DNA from: Paraburkholderia piptadeniae
GTDB lineage: Bacteria > Pseudomonadota > Gammaproteobacteria > Burkholderiales > Burkholderiaceae
Direction: 5' to 3'
DNA length: 64,000 nt
Assembly (NCBI RefSeq): GCF_900007165.1
Contig: NZ_CYGY02000010.1
Span: 62,001 to 126,000 of the forward strand
Positions 1 through 9,839 of this stretch are shown piece by piece. Position 1 is the stretch's first letter; every line of letters starts with the position of its first letter. The position numbers and the translations under genes were made by a program. The notes under the pieces are model-generated. The model was not told where the DNA came from. It saw nothing but the letters and a program-made list of their open reading frames with translations, and did no database searches.

Positions 1-587
1 ACGACGGCTCTCATGGGCTGATCCTCGCGCAAGAGGAGGACTACGACGTCATCGTTCTCGACGTGATGCTGCCATGGATGGACGGCTGGACCGTCGTGAA
101 GACGCTGCGCGCGACGCGCACCACGCCTGTGCTCTTTCTCACCGCGCGCGACGACGTCGACGACCGCGTGCGCGGCCTCGAACTCGGCGCCGACGATTAT
201 CTCGTCAAGCCGTTTGCATTCGTCGAACTGCTCGCGCGCGTGCGCACGCTTGCGCGACGCGGCCCACCGCGCGAGAGCGAGCTGATCAGAATCGGCGACC
301 TCGAAATGGATGTGAACCGGCGGCGCGTCAAGCGCGGCGGAATGCGCATCGATCTCACGCCGCGTGAGTTCTCGCTGCTGCAACTGCTCGCGCGCCGCCA
401 CGGCGAAGTGTTGAGCCGCACGCAGATCGCGTCGTACGTGTGGGACATGAATTTCGACAGCGACACGAATGTCGTCGAAGTCGCGATTCGCCGTTTGCGC
501 AGCAAGGTCGACGACAACTTCCGCGTCAAGCTGATTCATACGGTGCGCGGCGTCGGCTACGTACTCGAAATCAAGGAACCGGCCTGA
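1..587 (+). CDS. OmpR-family response regulator, 5' end outside the window
   Basis: This is a transcriptional response regulator that is phosphorylated by the kinase encoded next to it. The reading frame is open from position 3 and no start is visible, so the first residues of the receiver domain lie outside the window. The phospho-acceptor Asp is in VIVLDVMLP (codon at 60-62), followed by the conserved Thr (LTARDD) and Lys (YLVKPF). A winged-helix output domain fills the C-terminal half, with the typical ending VRGVGYVLE. The stop overlaps the kinase start in an ATGA, so the two genes are translationally coupled. The sequence resembles the CusR/IrlR heavy-metal branch, but the inducer cannot be read from sequence. 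Confidence 0.93.
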   Translation, partial: DGSHGLILAQEEDYDVIVLDVMLPWMDGWTVVKTLRATRTTPVLFLTARDDVDDRVRGLELGADDYLVKPFAFVELLARVRTLARRGPPRESELIRIGDLEMDVNRRRVKRGGMRIDLTPREFSLLQLLARRHGEVLSRTQIASYVWDMNFDSDTNVVEVAIRRLRSKVDDNFRVKLIHTVRGVGYVLEIKEPA

Positions 588-2038
588 TGCGCGGCCGCTC
601 GATCACCGCCACGCTCGCGCTCGCATTCGGCGCGACGACGCTCGCGGTGTTCGTGCTGGTCGGCAACTTTCTCTATCGGGCGCTGGAACGCGAAGTCAGC
701 TCGCAGGATGACATGAGCATCGTGCTCGCCGCGCGCCACGCTCGCCGCCTCGCCGAAGAGATCGATACGACGGCGGGCATTCGCGAGCACGGCGACCGCA
801 TCACGAGCATCGTGCTGGGCAATCCGGGCATGTCGATGGAAGTGTTCGATCCCGATGGACAGCTCGCAATCGAACACAACGTGGTGAGCACGCTCGGCGC
901 GGCGATGCCCGTCGGCGACAGCTCGATTCTGTCGGCGGGGCGCTCCATTGCGCGAGTGCCCGAAACGGCGCGCATCACGGAGACTTCGATCGCCGGCTGG
1001 ACGAACGGGACAGGCTCACCGATACGCGGCATCGCCACGGATGCGAAGCTGCGCGACGGCGAAATGGTCAGCATCCTGATCGCGCGCAACATGAGCGACC
1101 GCTATGCGCTGCTCGATCACTATCGCGATACGCTCAAGATCTACGGCATCATCGGCGTGATACTGACGACGGTGCTGAGCTATCTGCTGATACGCGCGGC
1201 GATGCGGCCCGTGCGCGATATCGCGGCGAGCGCGAGCGAAGTCACCGTCAACCGCCTGAATACGCGTATCGCCGTGGCCAGCGTGCCGCGCGAACTCGAA
1301 ACGCTGGTGACGACGCTCAACGCGATGCTCGAACGCATGGACCATGGCTTCAAGCAGATGTCGCGCTTTACGGCCGACCTCGCGCACGACATGCGCACGC
1401 CGCTGAGCAACATGCGCGGCGCAACGGAAGTCGCGCTCGCGCGTCCGCGTTCCGCCGACGAGTATGAGGCTTTGCTCGCGTCCAACCTGGAGGAATGCGA
1501 GCGGCTGTCGCGGATGATCGAGAACGTGCTGTTCCTCGCGCGCGCGGAGCATCCGCAGTTCGTCAAGCACATGCGCGTATTCGATGCCGTGCAGGAACTG
1601 ACGCATATCGGCGAGTACTTCGAGGGCGTCGCCGAAGATGCCGACGTGCGCATACGCGTGACGGGCTCCGCGATGCTCACCGCCGATCTCGAACTGTTCC
1701 GCCGCGCGGTCAGCAATCTGCTCGCCAACGCGTTGCGCTACACGCCGCGCGGTAAGGAGGTCGTGCTCGACGCACATCAGATAGACGATCGCGTGCGCGT
1801 CACGGTGTCGAACGAAGGCGAGCCGATTGCGCCCGAACACCTCGAACGGATTTTCGATCGCTTCTATCGCATCGATCCGTCGCGCAGTTCGCTGACTTCA
1901 TCGCGCTCGTCGCAAGGATCGCCGGGATCGACGGGCCTTGGGCTCGCGATCGTGCGCACGATCATGGAGCTGCATGGCGGTACGGTGCATGCGGAAAGCG
2001 ATGCGAGCGGGACGCGGTTTGTGCTGGTGTTTCCGTGA
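587..2038 (+). CDS. Sensor histidine kinase, heavy-metal (CusS/IrlS) type
   Basis: This is the membrane sensor kinase partner of the upstream regulator, 483 residues long. TM1 lies at about residues 7-29, followed by a periplasmic sensor segment and TM2 at about 185-205. A HAMP linker comes next, then the H-box (TADLAHDMRTPLSNMRGA, His near 267), the N-box (LLANALRYTP, near 378) and the G-box (GSTGLGLAIV, near 448). The length and the H-box wording match the heavy-metal sensor kinase family. The start at 587 is chosen because it overlaps the regulator stop and is followed at once by a basic-then-hydrophobic TM1. No metal-efflux genes lie nearby, so the metal assignment is by family only. Confidence 0.93.
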   Translation: MRGRSITATLALAFGATTLAVFVLVGNFLYRALEREVSSQDDMSIVLAARHARRLAEEIDTTAGIREHGDRITSIVLGNPGMSMEVFDPDGQLAIEHNVVSTLGAAMPVGDSSILSAGRSIARVPETARITETSIAGWTNGTGSPIRGIATDAKLRDGEMVSILIARNMSDRYALLDHYRDTLKIYGIIGVILTTVLSYLLIRAAMRPVRDIAASASEVTVNRLNTRIAVASVPRELETLVTTLNAMLERMDHGFKQMSRFTADLAHDMRTPLSNMRGATEVALARPRSADEYEALLASNLEECERLSRMIENVLFLARAEHPQFVKHMRVFDAVQELTHIGEYFEGVAEDADVRIRVTGSAMLTADLELFRRAVSNLLANALRYTPRGKEVVLDAHQIDDRVRVTVSNEGEPIAPEHLERIFDRFYRIDPSRSSLTSSRSSQGSPGSTGLGLAIVRTIMELHGGTVHAESDASGTRFVLVFP

Positions 2039-2081
2039 TGGCTGGTTCGCCTGGCCATTCATGCAAGCCAAAGCCAACCCC

Positions 2082-3422
2082 CTACTCCCCCCGCAAACCC
2101 GCCAACGTCACCCGCAGCCCCGGCCGCTCATCATTGTTCTCCATCCGAAGCACCGCGTGGTGCCGCTGCGCGATATTCAGCGCAATCGCGAGCCCCAGGC
2201 CGCTGCCATGCTCCTTGTTCCCCGCGCTGCGATAGAAGCGGTCGAACACGCGCTCGCGCTCCGCCTCCGGAATGCCCGGACCGCTGTCCGATACGCCGAC
2301 GCTGATGTCCGCGCTGCTGCGCGACAGGATCACGTCGACCTTGCCGCCCGGCGGCGTGTAGCGAATCGCGTTGTCGATCAGATTGTTGAGCAGCACCTCG
2401 ATGCCTTGCGCTTCCGCCCGAACCTTATAGGCATCGTCGACGTCACGTGCGTGATGGCATTCCAGGCCGAGATCGATTCGCCTCGCCTCCGCAATCAGCG
2501 AAAAATCTCCGACTGTGCGCTCGCACAGTCTGCGCAGGCTCACCGGCTCGAACCGCGCGCTGCGCTGCGCCTCCTCGCGCGCGAGCGTCAGCAACTGATG
2601 CACGAGATGAATCAGCCGGTTCAGGCGCCCTTCGATGCGCTCGAATGTCTGCTTGCTGCCGACCAATGAGCCGTCGCGCTCGGCCGCCTGCAACTGCAAT
2701 TTAAGCGCGGCAAGCGGTGAACGCAGCTCGTGCGCGGCGTCGGCAACGAACGTGCGTTGCGACTGCGACGCGATGTTCAGGCGGTTCAGCAGATCATTGA
2801 GCGCATCGACGAGCGGCTTCATTTCGACGGGCATGCGCCCATCGAGACGCAAGGGTTCCAGCGAATCGAACGAACGCGTCGCGAGCGCGCGCGAAATGCT
2901 GCCGAGCGGCGCAAGCCCACGCCCCACGACGAAAAGCACGATCAGAATGATCGCGGGAATGAGCAATGCCAACGGCCAGAGCGTGCGCAATGCGAGCCGC
3001 AGCGCCAGGTCGTCACGCACTGACACGGGCTGCGCGACCTGCACGAAACGGTCGCCTTCCTCAACGCCGAACACGCGCCAGTGATACTCATCGCGCTCGA
3101 TCGTGCGCAGGCCCGCGGGAAAGCGCTGAAGGTCGATGCCGTCCAGCGACTTGTAGATGCTCATGCCCCCCTGATCCCAGACCTCGATGAAGAGACGATC
3201 GTCGGAAAGGCCCTCGAAATCCGGCGTGCTGTGCGTAAGCGTATCGATGCTGCTGATGTTCGCGGGCACGGAAAGCGCGACCGTGCGGAGCTCATAGTCG
3301 AAGAGTTCGCTTGCCTCCACGCGCGCGGTATAGAAGATGCCGTACCCCGCGATCAGCGCTGCAGCGGCCAGGCCGGCAATCAGCCAGCCCAGCAGCCAGC
3401 GCCGGATCGATGTCACTCGCAC
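2082..3422 (-). CDS. Sensor histidine kinase, QseC/TctE type
   Basis: This inner-membrane sensor kinase has 446 residues. TM1 is at about 8-30, the periplasmic region at 31-145 and TM2 at about 148-168. The phosphorylated His is residue 231 in ADAAHELRSPLAALKL. A conventional N-box (LIDNAIRYTPPGG) and G-box (GSGLGLAIALNIAQRH) follow. The domain order and the roughly 115-residue sensor loop fit the QseC/PmrB/TctE group. The start overlaps the end of its response regulator gene by 10 bp, so the pair forms one operon read from the minus strand. The signal sensed is unknown. It converges on the other two-component pair with only about 40 bp between the stops. Confidence 0.93.
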   Translation of the reverse strand: MRVTSIRRWLLGWLIAGLAAAALIAGYGIFYTARVEASELFDYELRTVALSVPANISSIDTLTHSTPDFEGLSDDRLFIEVWDQGGMSIYKSLDGIDLQRFPAGLRTIERDEYHWRVFGVEEGDRFVQVAQPVSVRDDLALRLALRTLWPLALLIPAIILIVLFVVGRGLAPLGSISRALATRSFDSLEPLRLDGRMPVEMKPLVDALNDLLNRLNIASQSQRTFVADAAHELRSPLAALKLQLQAAERDGSLVGSKQTFERIEGRLNRLIHLVHQLLTLAREEAQRSARFEPVSLRRLCERTVGDFSLIAEARRIDLGLECHHARDVDDAYKVRAEAQGIEVLLNNLIDNAIRYTPPGGKVDVILSRSSADISVGVSDSGPGIPEAERERVFDRFYRSAGNKEHGSGLGLAIALNIAQRHHAVLRMENNDERPGLRVTLAGLRGE

Positions 3423-4075
3423 CTCTTCAGCCGATAGCCGACGCCGCGCACCGTCACGATCTGATCCGCACCGATCTTGCGCCGCAAGCTGTGCACGTGC
3501 ACTTCGATCGTGTTGCTGCCCACTTCCTCGCCCCAGCCATACAGCTTCTCTTCGAGTTCGGGGCGCGTGAAGACGCGCATCGGTTCTTCGATCAGCGCCT
3601 GCAACAGGCTGAATTCGCGCGGCACGAGCGACAGCAGTTCGCCGTTGAGCGTGGCTTCATGCGTGGCTGGGTTCAGCGTCAGATCGCCGTGCGAATAGAC
3701 GGGATTGGTGTGCCCCGTGCGGCGGCGTAGCAGCGCGCGCACACGTGCAGCAAGCTCGTCGAGATCGAATGGCTTGACGAGGTAATCGTCGGCGCCCGCA
3801 TCGAGTCCGACGATGCGGCTTTCGACGGCATCGCGCGCCGTCAGGATGATCACGGGTGCGCTGCCGCCGCGCCGCCGGTAGCGGTTCAGCACATCGATGC
3901 CATCGGCCTTCGGCAAGCCGAGATCGAGCAGAACCAGATCGTAGACGTCGTTGTCCAGAGACAGCTCGGCTTCGCGTCCGTCGTGCGCCCAATCGATCGC
4001 ATATCCGGCGCGCCGCATCGTCTCCACGACGGGCTCGCCGATCATCTCGTCATCTTCCACCAGCAGCAAACGCAT
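3413..4075 (-). CDS. OmpR-family response regulator, QseB/PmrA/TctD type
   Basis: This is a DNA-binding response regulator of 220 residues. The receiver domain (1-115) has the acidic pair ED at 7-8, phospho-acceptor Asp51 (VLLDLGLP), the switch Thr (LTARD) and Lys (YLVKPF). The C-terminal winged helix ends with VRGVGYRLKR. It is co-transcribed with, and overlaps, the downstream kinase gene. An 11-bp-period direct repeat of the PmrA-box kind lies about 45-60 bp upstream of the start, which suggests autoregulation. The subfamily is clear, but a specific orthologue name is not justified from sequence alone. Confidence 0.93.
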   Translation of the reverse strand: MRLLLVEDDEMIGEPVVETMRRAGYAIDWAHDGREAELSLDNDVYDLVLLDLGLPKADGIDVLNRYRRRGGSAPVIILTARDAVESRIVGLDAGADDYLVKPFDLDELAARVRALLRRRTGHTNPVYSHGDLTLNPATHEATLNGELLSLVPREFSLLQALIEEPMRVFTRPELEEKLYGWGEEVGSNTIEVHVHSLRRKIGADQIVTVRGVGYRLKRCE

Positions 4076-4118
4076 CGCGCTGTCTCTCCTGAATAGCCTC
4101 CATTGTCGGCACCATTAG

Positions 4119-4135
4119 CTTAACGCGCCCTTAGC
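4119..4135. promoter_or_regulatory. Candidate PmrA/QseB-like direct-repeat box
   Basis: The + strand reads CTTAAC, 5 nt, CTTAGC, so two near-identical hexamers start 11 bp apart. This is the spacing of PmrA-type boxes, where two OmpR-family monomers bind adjacent helical turns. It lies 44-60 bp upstream of the QseB/PmrA-like regulator start. The repeat is seen directly; autoregulation is inferred. Confidence 0.45.
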
Positions 4136-4272
4136 AAACTGGGCGGCGCGTCGTGCCGACACGAAGATCGCGGCAATCCGCGTGCGGATGCTGCTCGTGC
4201 TGCTTCAGTCGTCGATGAAGACGCGTCGCCATGACGGCGACGCGGCGTGAAAGATGGTTCGAAACGAATGCG

Positions 4273-4725
4273 TCAGCTGGCGCCCGCCCGCCGCGCCGAT
4301 TCGACGGGCAAGCCTTCGCATTCGGCGCAGCGACCGAAGATCACCAGATTGGAACTGGAGTAGTGAAAGTGATGCTCGGCTGCGATCTTCGCCTGCTGCT
4401 CTTCGAGGCCCGGATCGTACGCGTCCTGGATGCGCCCGCAACGATTGCAGACGAGATGATAGTGGCGCTTCCCGCGATTCAGTTCGTAGACGATGCGCGC
4501 GTCGCCAAGGGACGCACTGGAGATGAGATCGGCCTCATGCAATTGCGCGAGCGCGCGATAGACGCTCGCGAGACTGCACGCTTCCGTATCCTGCGAGAGC
4601 CTGCGGAACACCTGATCGGCGCCGAAGTGCTCGTTCGGAAATTCATGGAAGAGCTTGAGTACGGCAGCCCGGCTGGACGTCGGACGCAAGCCGGCCGTTT
4701 TCAACGCCGCGTAGATCGCAATCAT
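4273..4725 (-). CDS. Fur-family metal-dependent regulator
   Basis: This Fur superfamily repressor has 150 residues. The N-terminal winged helix spans about 1-80 and includes the recognition region ACSLASVYRALAQL. The dimerisation domain follows, with a His-rich metal site (GKRHYHLVC) and two Cys pairs, CNRC and CAEC, that would hold structural zinc. The length matches Fur more than Zur or PerR, but these subtypes cannot be separated safely here. It is a single gene with no metal-uptake genes beside it. The start was chosen as the only ATG giving a full-length HTH (IYAALKTAGLRPTSSRAAVL). Confidence 0.88.
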   Translation of the reverse strand: MIAIYAALKTAGLRPTSSRAAVLKLFHEFPNEHFGADQVFRRLSQDTEACSLASVYRALAQLHEADLISSASLGDARIVYELNRGKRHYHLVCNRCGRIQDAYDPGLEEQQAKIAAEHHFHYSSSNLVIFGRCAECEGLPVESARRAGAS

Positions 4726-4923
4726 GTATGTGCCCCGTCATGATGGCAAAGCCTCGTAGCGGGCTTCGCGACGCAACATTGTGGCCGTGCGAACCTTAAG
4801 AATCGCTTATCGGCGCTGACGTATCGGGGCTGACAAGATGATGCGCATAGCGACGCTGCGTGGACTGATGCGCGCGGCGGACGCGGCTTCATGCGCGAGC
4901 CGCTGGCCGCCGTTGGATCACGT

Positions 4924-5343
4924 TCAGATGAGTTCGAGTGTCCGCTCGTCGGGCTCGCCGTTGAAGTACTTCGCCAATGCATTCGCGAATACCGGGTCGC
5001 CTGGCGCCGCCCTCGAAAACAAGGTCATCGACGAACGGAACTTCAGATAATCCGGGTAGCCGAAGATGGTCTCGATCGTCGACCCTTCGACTTCATTGAC
5101 CGCCTGCGTGGCCTCCCGCAAACGGGGACCGAGCACCGGATGTTGCAAATATGCGACAGCTTCGGGCAATGACGTGATCGCAAATTTTTGGGACATCGGA
5201 CTATCTCCGAGCCCCTGAATCTGCGGAAACACGTACCACATCCAGTGGCTTCGCTTGCGTCCGGCGCGCAATTCCGCTAGCGCCTGCGCATAAATCGGGG
5301 CCTGAGCGTCGACGAAACGTCGAAGGTCGAACTGATCGTCCAT
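4924..5343 (-). CDS. DUF1810 family protein
   Basis: This soluble protein of 139 residues belongs to DUF1810, recognised from the stretches SHWMWYVFPQIQGLG, LQHPVLGPRL and FGYPDYLKFRSSMTLF. The family has no firmly established function. The frame stays open upstream, but the start at MDDQFDLRRFV is preferred because GGAGG sits a normal distance upstream and family members begin at this point. It is a single gene between the Fur-type regulator and the cyo operon, with no clear functional link to either. Confidence 0.85.
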   Translation of the reverse strand: MDDQFDLRRFVDAQAPIYAQALAELRAGRKRSHWMWYVFPQIQGLGDSPMSQKFAITSLPEAVAYLQHPVLGPRLREATQAVNEVEGSTIETIFGYPDYLKFRSSMTLFSRAAPGDPVFANALAKYFNGEPDERTLELI

Positions 5344-5626
5344 CGCGTCCTCCGTAGTCCTGTCGCATGCCGCTCGGGATGCATCCGGCATGCCCACCAT
5401 CTCCATACATAGACCTTACAGAGCCGCTTTTTCGGCCGCGCGACCGAGCCGGAAATCGAAAAAATGCGGCATTGCGACACTATGTCTCACCGCTTATTAC
5501 GCAATAGTTCGTTCGCATCAAAGTGCTGTACTGCAACACGGGTTCTTCGTATTATGCGAGCGCTTATAAAAGGAGCAAGGAAATGCAAGCGTTCGTTTGT
5601 TTGATTTTGTAGAGAGGGCCGCGACG

Positions 5627-6523
5627 ATGAAAAAAATCGCGGGCCGGTTAGTCGGTCTCGTTTCAATTGCCCCAGCGTTCCTGCTATCGGGGTGCAACCT
5701 CGAAGTGCTCATGCCGAAAGGCCCCATCGGCGCCGCCGAGAAGTCGCTGATCGCGACTTCGACGTGGACGATGCTGATCGTCGTGATTCCCGTCATCCTT
5801 CTGACGCTGCTGTTCGCCTGGCGTTATCGCGCCTCGAACAAGGCGGCCGAATACCGTCCGGACTGGGCGCATTCGACCGCGATCGAAGTGGCCGTCTGGG
5901 CGATCCCTGCGCTGATCATTCTGTTCCTCGCCGTCCTGACGTGGAAGAGCACGCACGAGCTCGACCCGTACAAGCCGCTGGAATCGGATGTGAAGCCGAT
6001 CAACGTCGAAGTCGTCGCGCTCGACTGGAAGTGGCTCTTCATCTATCCGGATCTGGGCATCGCTTCCGTGAACCAGCTCGCGATTCCCGTCGGTACGCCG
6101 GTGAATTTCCGCATCACGTCCGACACGGTGATGAACTCGTTCTTCATCCCGCAACTGGGCGGCCAGATCTACGCGATGGCAGGCATGCAGACGCGTCTGC
6201 ATCTGCTGGCGAACGAAGTCGGCGACTATGCCGGCGCGTCGGCCAACTTCAGCGGCAAGGGCTTCTCGGACATGAAGTTCCGCACGCTCGCCGAAACGCC
6301 TGAAGACTTCAACGCATGGGTCGCGAAGGTTCGCGCATCGACGGATCACCTCAACATGGACCGCTACTACAAGGTGGCGCAGCCTGAAGAGAAGGCGCCT
6401 GTGTCGTACTTCTCGTCGGTCGATCCCAAACTCTTCAACAACATCGTCGCCCGCTACAACAACGGTCACGTCGTCGACAACATGAAGGACGCGAACTGTG
6501 GGCCTAACGGTACCAAGGGGTAA
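5627..6523 (+). CDS. cyoA: Cytochrome bo3 quinol oxidase subunit II
   Basis: CyoA is the periplasmic-facing subunit of the proton-pumping ubiquinol oxidase. It has 298 residues. The signal peptide ends in a lipobox (FLLSGC), so it is a lipoprotein. Two TM segments follow (about 50-72 and 92-112), then a cupredoxin-fold domain. The CuA cysteine motif of cytochrome c oxidases is absent: the equivalent stretch reads [13 protein letters not shown]. This marks a quinol rather than cytochrome c oxidase. The start is [10 protein letters not shown] because AGAGAGGG lies just upstream and a basic signal peptide follows. It is the first gene of cyoABCD. Confidence 0.97.
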   Translation: MKKIAGRLVGLVSIAPAFLLSGCNLEVLMPKGPIGAAEKSLIATSTWTMLIVVIPVILLTLLFAWRYRASNKAAEYRPDWAHSTAIEVAVWAIPALIILFLAVLTWKSTHELDPYKPLESDVKPINVEVVALDWKWLFIYPDLGIASVNQLAIPVGTPVNFRITSDTVMNSFFIPQLGGQIYAMAGMQTRLHLLANEVGDYAGASANFSGKGFSDMKFRTLAETPEDFNAWVAKVRASTDHLNMDRYYKVAQPEEKAPVSYFSSVDPKLFNNIVARYNNGHVVDNMKDANCGPNGTKG

Positions 6524-6525
6524 GC

Positions 6526-8544
6526 ATGTTCGGTAAATTAACCCTCGCGGACATTCCGTACCACGAGCCGATCATCATGGTCGCAGGCGCGGGCATGATC
6601 CTGGGCGCGCTCGCGGTGCTCGGCGCAATCACGTATTTCGGCAAGTGGCGCTATCTGTGGACCGAATGGCTCACGTCCGTCGACCACAAGAAGCTCGGCG
6701 TGATGTACATCATCGTCGCCCTCATCATGCTGCTGCGCGGCTTCGCCGACGCGATCATGATGCGCACGCAGCTCGCGCTCGCGTATCACGCGCCCGGCTA
6801 TCTGCCGCCGCATCACTACGATCAGATCTTCACGGCGCACGGCGTGATCATGATCTTCTTCATGGCGATGGCCTTCATGGTCGGCCTGATGAACATCATC
6901 GTTCCGCTGCAGATCGGCGCGCGCGACGTCGCGTTCCCGTTCCTGAACTCGTTGTCGTTCTGGATGACGGCGATCAGCGCGGTCCTGATCAACATCTCGC
7001 TTATGATCGGCGAGTTCGCGCAGGTCGGCTGGCTCGCGTATCCGCCGCTGTCCGAGCTGCAATTCAGTCCCGGCGTCGGCGTCGACTACTACCTGTGGAG
7101 CATTCAGCTCTCGGGTATCGGTACGCTGCTGACAGGCGTGAACTTCTTCGTGACCATCATCAAGATGCGCGCGCCCGGCATGACGCTGATGAAGATGCCC
7201 GTGTTCACGTGGACTTCGCTGTGCGCGAACGTGCTGATCATGGCATCGTTCCCGATCCTGACCGTCGCGCTCGCGCTGCTCGGCCTGGACCGTTACCTCG
7301 GCATGCACTTCTTCACGAACGAAGCCGGCGGCAACGCGATGCTGTACCTGAACCTGATCTGGGCATGGGGCCACCCTGAGGTCTACATCCTGATCCTGCC
7401 GGCGTTCGGCATCTTCTCGGAAGTCATCGCGACGTTCGCGAAGAAGCCGCTGTTCGGCTACAAGACGATGGTCTGGGCGACCTGCGCGATCATGGTCCTG
7501 TCGTTCCTCGTGTGGCTGCACCACTTCTTCACGATGGGCTCGGGCGCCGACGTCAACGCGTTCTTCGGTATTGCGACGATGATCATCGCGGTCCCGACGG
7601 GCGTGAAGGTGTTCAACTGGCTGTTCACGATGTACAAGGGCCGCATCGAGTTCACGACGCCTGTGCTGTGGACGGTCGGCTTCATGGTCACGTTCACGAT
7701 CGGCGGCATGACGGGTGTGATGCTGGCGATTCCGGGCGCGGACTTCATGCTGCACAACAGCCTGTTCCTGATCGCTCACTTCCACAACGTGATCATCGGC
7801 GGCGTGCTGTTCGGCTATGTCGCGGGCATGAACTACTGGTTCCCGAAGGCCTTCGGCTTCAAGCTCAACGAGAAGCTCGGCAAGGCGGCATTCTGGTTCT
7901 GGCAGATCGGCTTCTGGGTCGCGTTCACGCCGCTGTACGTGCTCGGCTTCATGGGCATGACGCGCCGTCTGAACCACTACGACAACCCGGCATGGCATCC
8001 GTGGCTGCTCGTCGCCGAAGTGGGCGCCGTGCTCGTCGCAATCGGTATCGCATGCCAGCTGCTGCAACTCGTCGTGTCGATCCGCGATCGCAACAAGCCG
8101 GAAAACCGCGACATGACGGGCGACCCGTGGGGTGGCCGCACGCTCGAATGGGCGACGACCTCGCCGCCGCAGATCTACAACTTCGCGACGCTGCCCATCG
8201 TGCGCGAGCTCGATGCATTCGTCGAGATCAAGGCACGCCGCAAGGTGGAACGCAGCGAGCCCGTGTACCGCGACATCCATATGCCGTCGAACACGAGCGC
8301 TGGTGTGTGGATCGGCGGGTTCAGCCTCGCGCTGGGCTTCGCGCTGACGTGGCACATCTGGTGGCTCGCAATCGTGAGCTTCATCGGTGCGATCGCGACT
8401 GTGATTGCCCGCAGCTTCGATAACGACATCGACTACTACATCCCGGCCGATACGGTTCAACTGATCGAAGAGCGCCACGGCGCCGGATCGGGTGCAGGTG
8501 CAGGCGCAGCCAAGCGCATGCCCGAGCCTGAGGAGATTGCCTGA
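6526..8544 (+). CDS. cyoB: Cytochrome bo3 quinol oxidase subunit I
   Basis: CyoB is the catalytic haem-copper subunit, 672 residues, with about 15 membrane segments. Diagnostic stretches are the N-terminal haem ligand region ([11 protein letters not shown]), the CuB/cross-linked Tyr motif ([15 protein letters not shown]), the CuB His pair (WLHHFFTMG) and the haem His region ([12 protein letters not shown]). It reduces O2 to water with electrons from ubiquinol and pumps protons. It starts 2 nt after the cyoA stop and its own stop overlaps the cyoC start. The length agrees with the family. The C-terminal tail is rich in Gly/Ala and is probably cytoplasmic. Confidence 0.98.
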   Translation: MFGKLTLADIPYHEPIIMVAGAGMILGALAVLGAITYFGKWRYLWTEWLTSVDHKKLGVMYIIVALIMLLRGFADAIMMRTQLALAYHAPGYLPPHHYDQIFTAHGVIMIFFMAMAFMVGLMNIIVPLQIGARDVAFPFLNSLSFWMTAISAVLINISLMIGEFAQVGWLAYPPLSELQFSPGVGVDYYLWSIQLSGIGTLLTGVNFFVTIIKMRAPGMTLMKMPVFTWTSLCANVLIMASFPILTVALALLGLDRYLGMHFFTNEAGGNAMLYLNLIWAWGHPEVYILILPAFGIFSEVIATFAKKPLFGYKTMVWATCAIMVLSFLVWLHHFFTMGSGADVNAFFGIATMIIAVPTGVKVFNWLFTMYKGRIEFTTPVLWTVGFMVTFTIGGMTGVMLAIPGADFMLHNSLFLIAHFHNVIIGGVLFGYVAGMNYWFPKAFGFKLNEKLGKAAFWFWQIGFWVAFTPLYVLGFMGMTRRLNHYDNPAWHPWLLVAEVGAVLVAIGIACQLLQLVVSIRDRNKPENRDMTGDPWGGRTLEWATTSPPQIYNFATLPIVRELDAFVEIKARRKVERSEPVYRDIHMPSNTSAGVWIGGFSLALGFALTWHIWWLAIVSFIGAIATVIARSFDNDIDYYIPADTVQLIEERHGAGSGAGAGAAKRMPEPEEIA

Positions 8545-9149
8545 TGCTTCAAAAAGCTATTCTTGCGGAGCCGCATCACCACGCGGAACACGCTCCGTCC
8601 CATTCGGTGTTCGGCTTCTGGCTGTATCTGATGACCGACTGCATTCTGTTCGCGGCGCTGTTCGCGACGTTTGCAGTGATGAGCCATCAGTTCGCCGGCG
8701 GTCCGAGCGGCAAAGACCTCTTCGAGATTCCGGGCGTCGCGATCGAGACGGCAATCCTGCTGTTCTCGAGCATCACGTACGGCTTCGCGATGCTGGGCGC
8801 GCACAAGAACAACAAGAGCGCGACGCTCTTGTGGCTCGCGGTGACGTTCGTGCTCGGCGCGGCGTTCGTCGTGCTCGAAGTGCGCGAGTTCTCGCATCTG
8901 ATCGCCGAAGGCGCAGGTCCAGACCGCAGCGCGTTCCTGTCGGCGTTCTTCACGCTGGTCGGCACGCACGGCCTGCACGTCTCGGCCGGTCTGCTGTGGA
9001 TGATCGTGATGATGGTCCAGGTGGTGCGCGCGCACGACCTCGGCGAACGCGAACTGCGCCGCCTCACGTGCCTGAGCCTCTTCTGGCACTTTTTGGACAT
9101 CGTGTGGATCGGTGTCTTTTCGTTTGTCTATCTTGCGAGCGTGATCTAA
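8544..9149 (+). CDS. cyoC: Cytochrome bo3 quinol oxidase subunit III
   Basis: CyoC is the five-helix subunit III of the bo3 oxidase and stabilises the complex. It has 201 residues. Family features include [19 protein letters not shown] near the N-terminus and [14 protein letters not shown] and [17 protein letters not shown] near the C-terminus. The ATG overlaps the cyoB stop (ATGA) and the stop directly abuts the cyoD start, so translation is tightly coupled. A His-rich N-terminus ([12 protein letters not shown]) is noted and is common in this lineage. Confidence 0.97.
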   Translation: MLQKAILAEPHHHAEHAPSHSVFGFWLYLMTDCILFAALFATFAVMSHQFAGGPSGKDLFEIPGVAIETAILLFSSITYGFAMLGAHKNNKSATLLWLAVTFVLGAAFVVLEVREFSHLIAEGAGPDRSAFLSAFFTLVGTHGLHVSAGLLWMIVMMVQVVRAHDLGERELRRLTCLSLFWHFLDIVWIGVFSFVYLASVI

Positions 9150-9485
9150 ATGAGCAGCCATTCTCACTCGTCACATTCGGAAGAAAGCCACGGCAGCTTC
9201 GGCAGCTACACGATCGGCTTCGTGCTGTCCGTCATCCTGACGGCAGCCGCGTTCGGCGTGGTGCTGACGGGCGCATTGACGGGCACGCAGGCGATCTATG
9301 CGATTGCCGGCCTCGGCCTCGTGCAAATCATCGTGCACGTGATTTTCTTCCTGCACATGAACGGCTCATCGAGCCAGCGCTGGAACCTGACGGCGTTCGC
9401 ATACACCGTGCTGACCGCCGTGATCGTAATCGGCGGCACGCTGTGGGTCATGCATAACGTCAGCATGAACATGATGTCGCGCTAA
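9150..9485 (+). CDS. cyoD: Cytochrome bo3 quinol oxidase subunit IV
   Basis: CyoD is the small subunit IV of the bo3 oxidase, needed for assembly of the CuB site. It has 111 residues with a Ser/His-rich cytoplasmic start and three TM helices: GFVLSVILTAAAFGVVL, IYAIAGLGLVQIIVHVIFFLHM, and a third near the C-terminus. It follows cyoC with no gap. It is the last gene of the operon: a stem-loop follows, and no cyoE (haem O synthase) comes next, unlike the E. coli cyoABCDE operon. Confidence 0.97.
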   Translation: MSSHSHSSHSEESHGSFGSYTIGFVLSVILTAAAFGVVLTGALTGTQAIYAIAGLGLVQIIVHVIFFLHMNGSSSQRWNLTAFAYTVLTAVIVIGGTLWVMHNVSMNMMSR

Positions 9486-9501
9486 GCGCGCACATCGTCC
9501 G

Positions 9502-9541
9502 GTGCCGGTTGCACACGTCGTATCGTGCAGCCGGCACGTTT
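9502..9541 (+). terminator. Stem-loop terminator after cyoABCD
   Basis: A 13-bp stem (9502-9514 with 9525-9537, one G-T pair) closes a 10-nt loop and is followed by a short GTTT tail. It lies 16 nt beyond the cyoD stop. The short T run makes it a moderate rather than strong intrinsic terminator. Confidence 0.6.
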
Positions 9542-9590
9542 CCCCTGCCCTTCCGCCTCAATAGCGCCGCAATAGCGCCTCGATGGCGCA

Positions 9591-9839
9591 TCAATTACGC
9601 GCCAGCATCTCCGTCGGACGGCCGCGCCCCGTCACGAGACACCCCGACCTGAACGCCTCGCCCTGGCTGCTCGCAGCAGCGTCGTCGAATCCCCGGCCTA
9701 GCGCATCCAGCTTCACTTGCTCCGCGCCCTGAGCGCAAGCGAACGTGCTGGCTTCGCGAGCCTGCGCGTGCAGAAGCGCCCGGTCAGCAACCAGGTAGGC
9801 TAAAACGGTAATGACAGCGATGTGGAAAACTTTTCTCAT
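9591..9839 (-). CDS. Small exported hypothetical protein
   Basis: This is a predicted secreted or periplasmic protein of 82 residues with no family I recognise. The N-terminus is a signal peptide (MRKVFHIAVITVLAYLVADRA), with a likely cleavage near AQA. The mature part has two Cys residues (FACAQ and SGCLV) that could form a disulphide. GAGGAG lies at a good distance before the ATG, which supports translation. It is read toward the cyo terminator. A LacI-type palindrome lies about 90 bp upstream of its start. Confidence 0.6.
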   Translation of the reverse strand: MRKVFHIAVITVLAYLVADRALLHAQAREASTFACAQGAEQVKLDALGRGFDDAAASSQGEAFRSGCLVTGRGRPTEMLARN

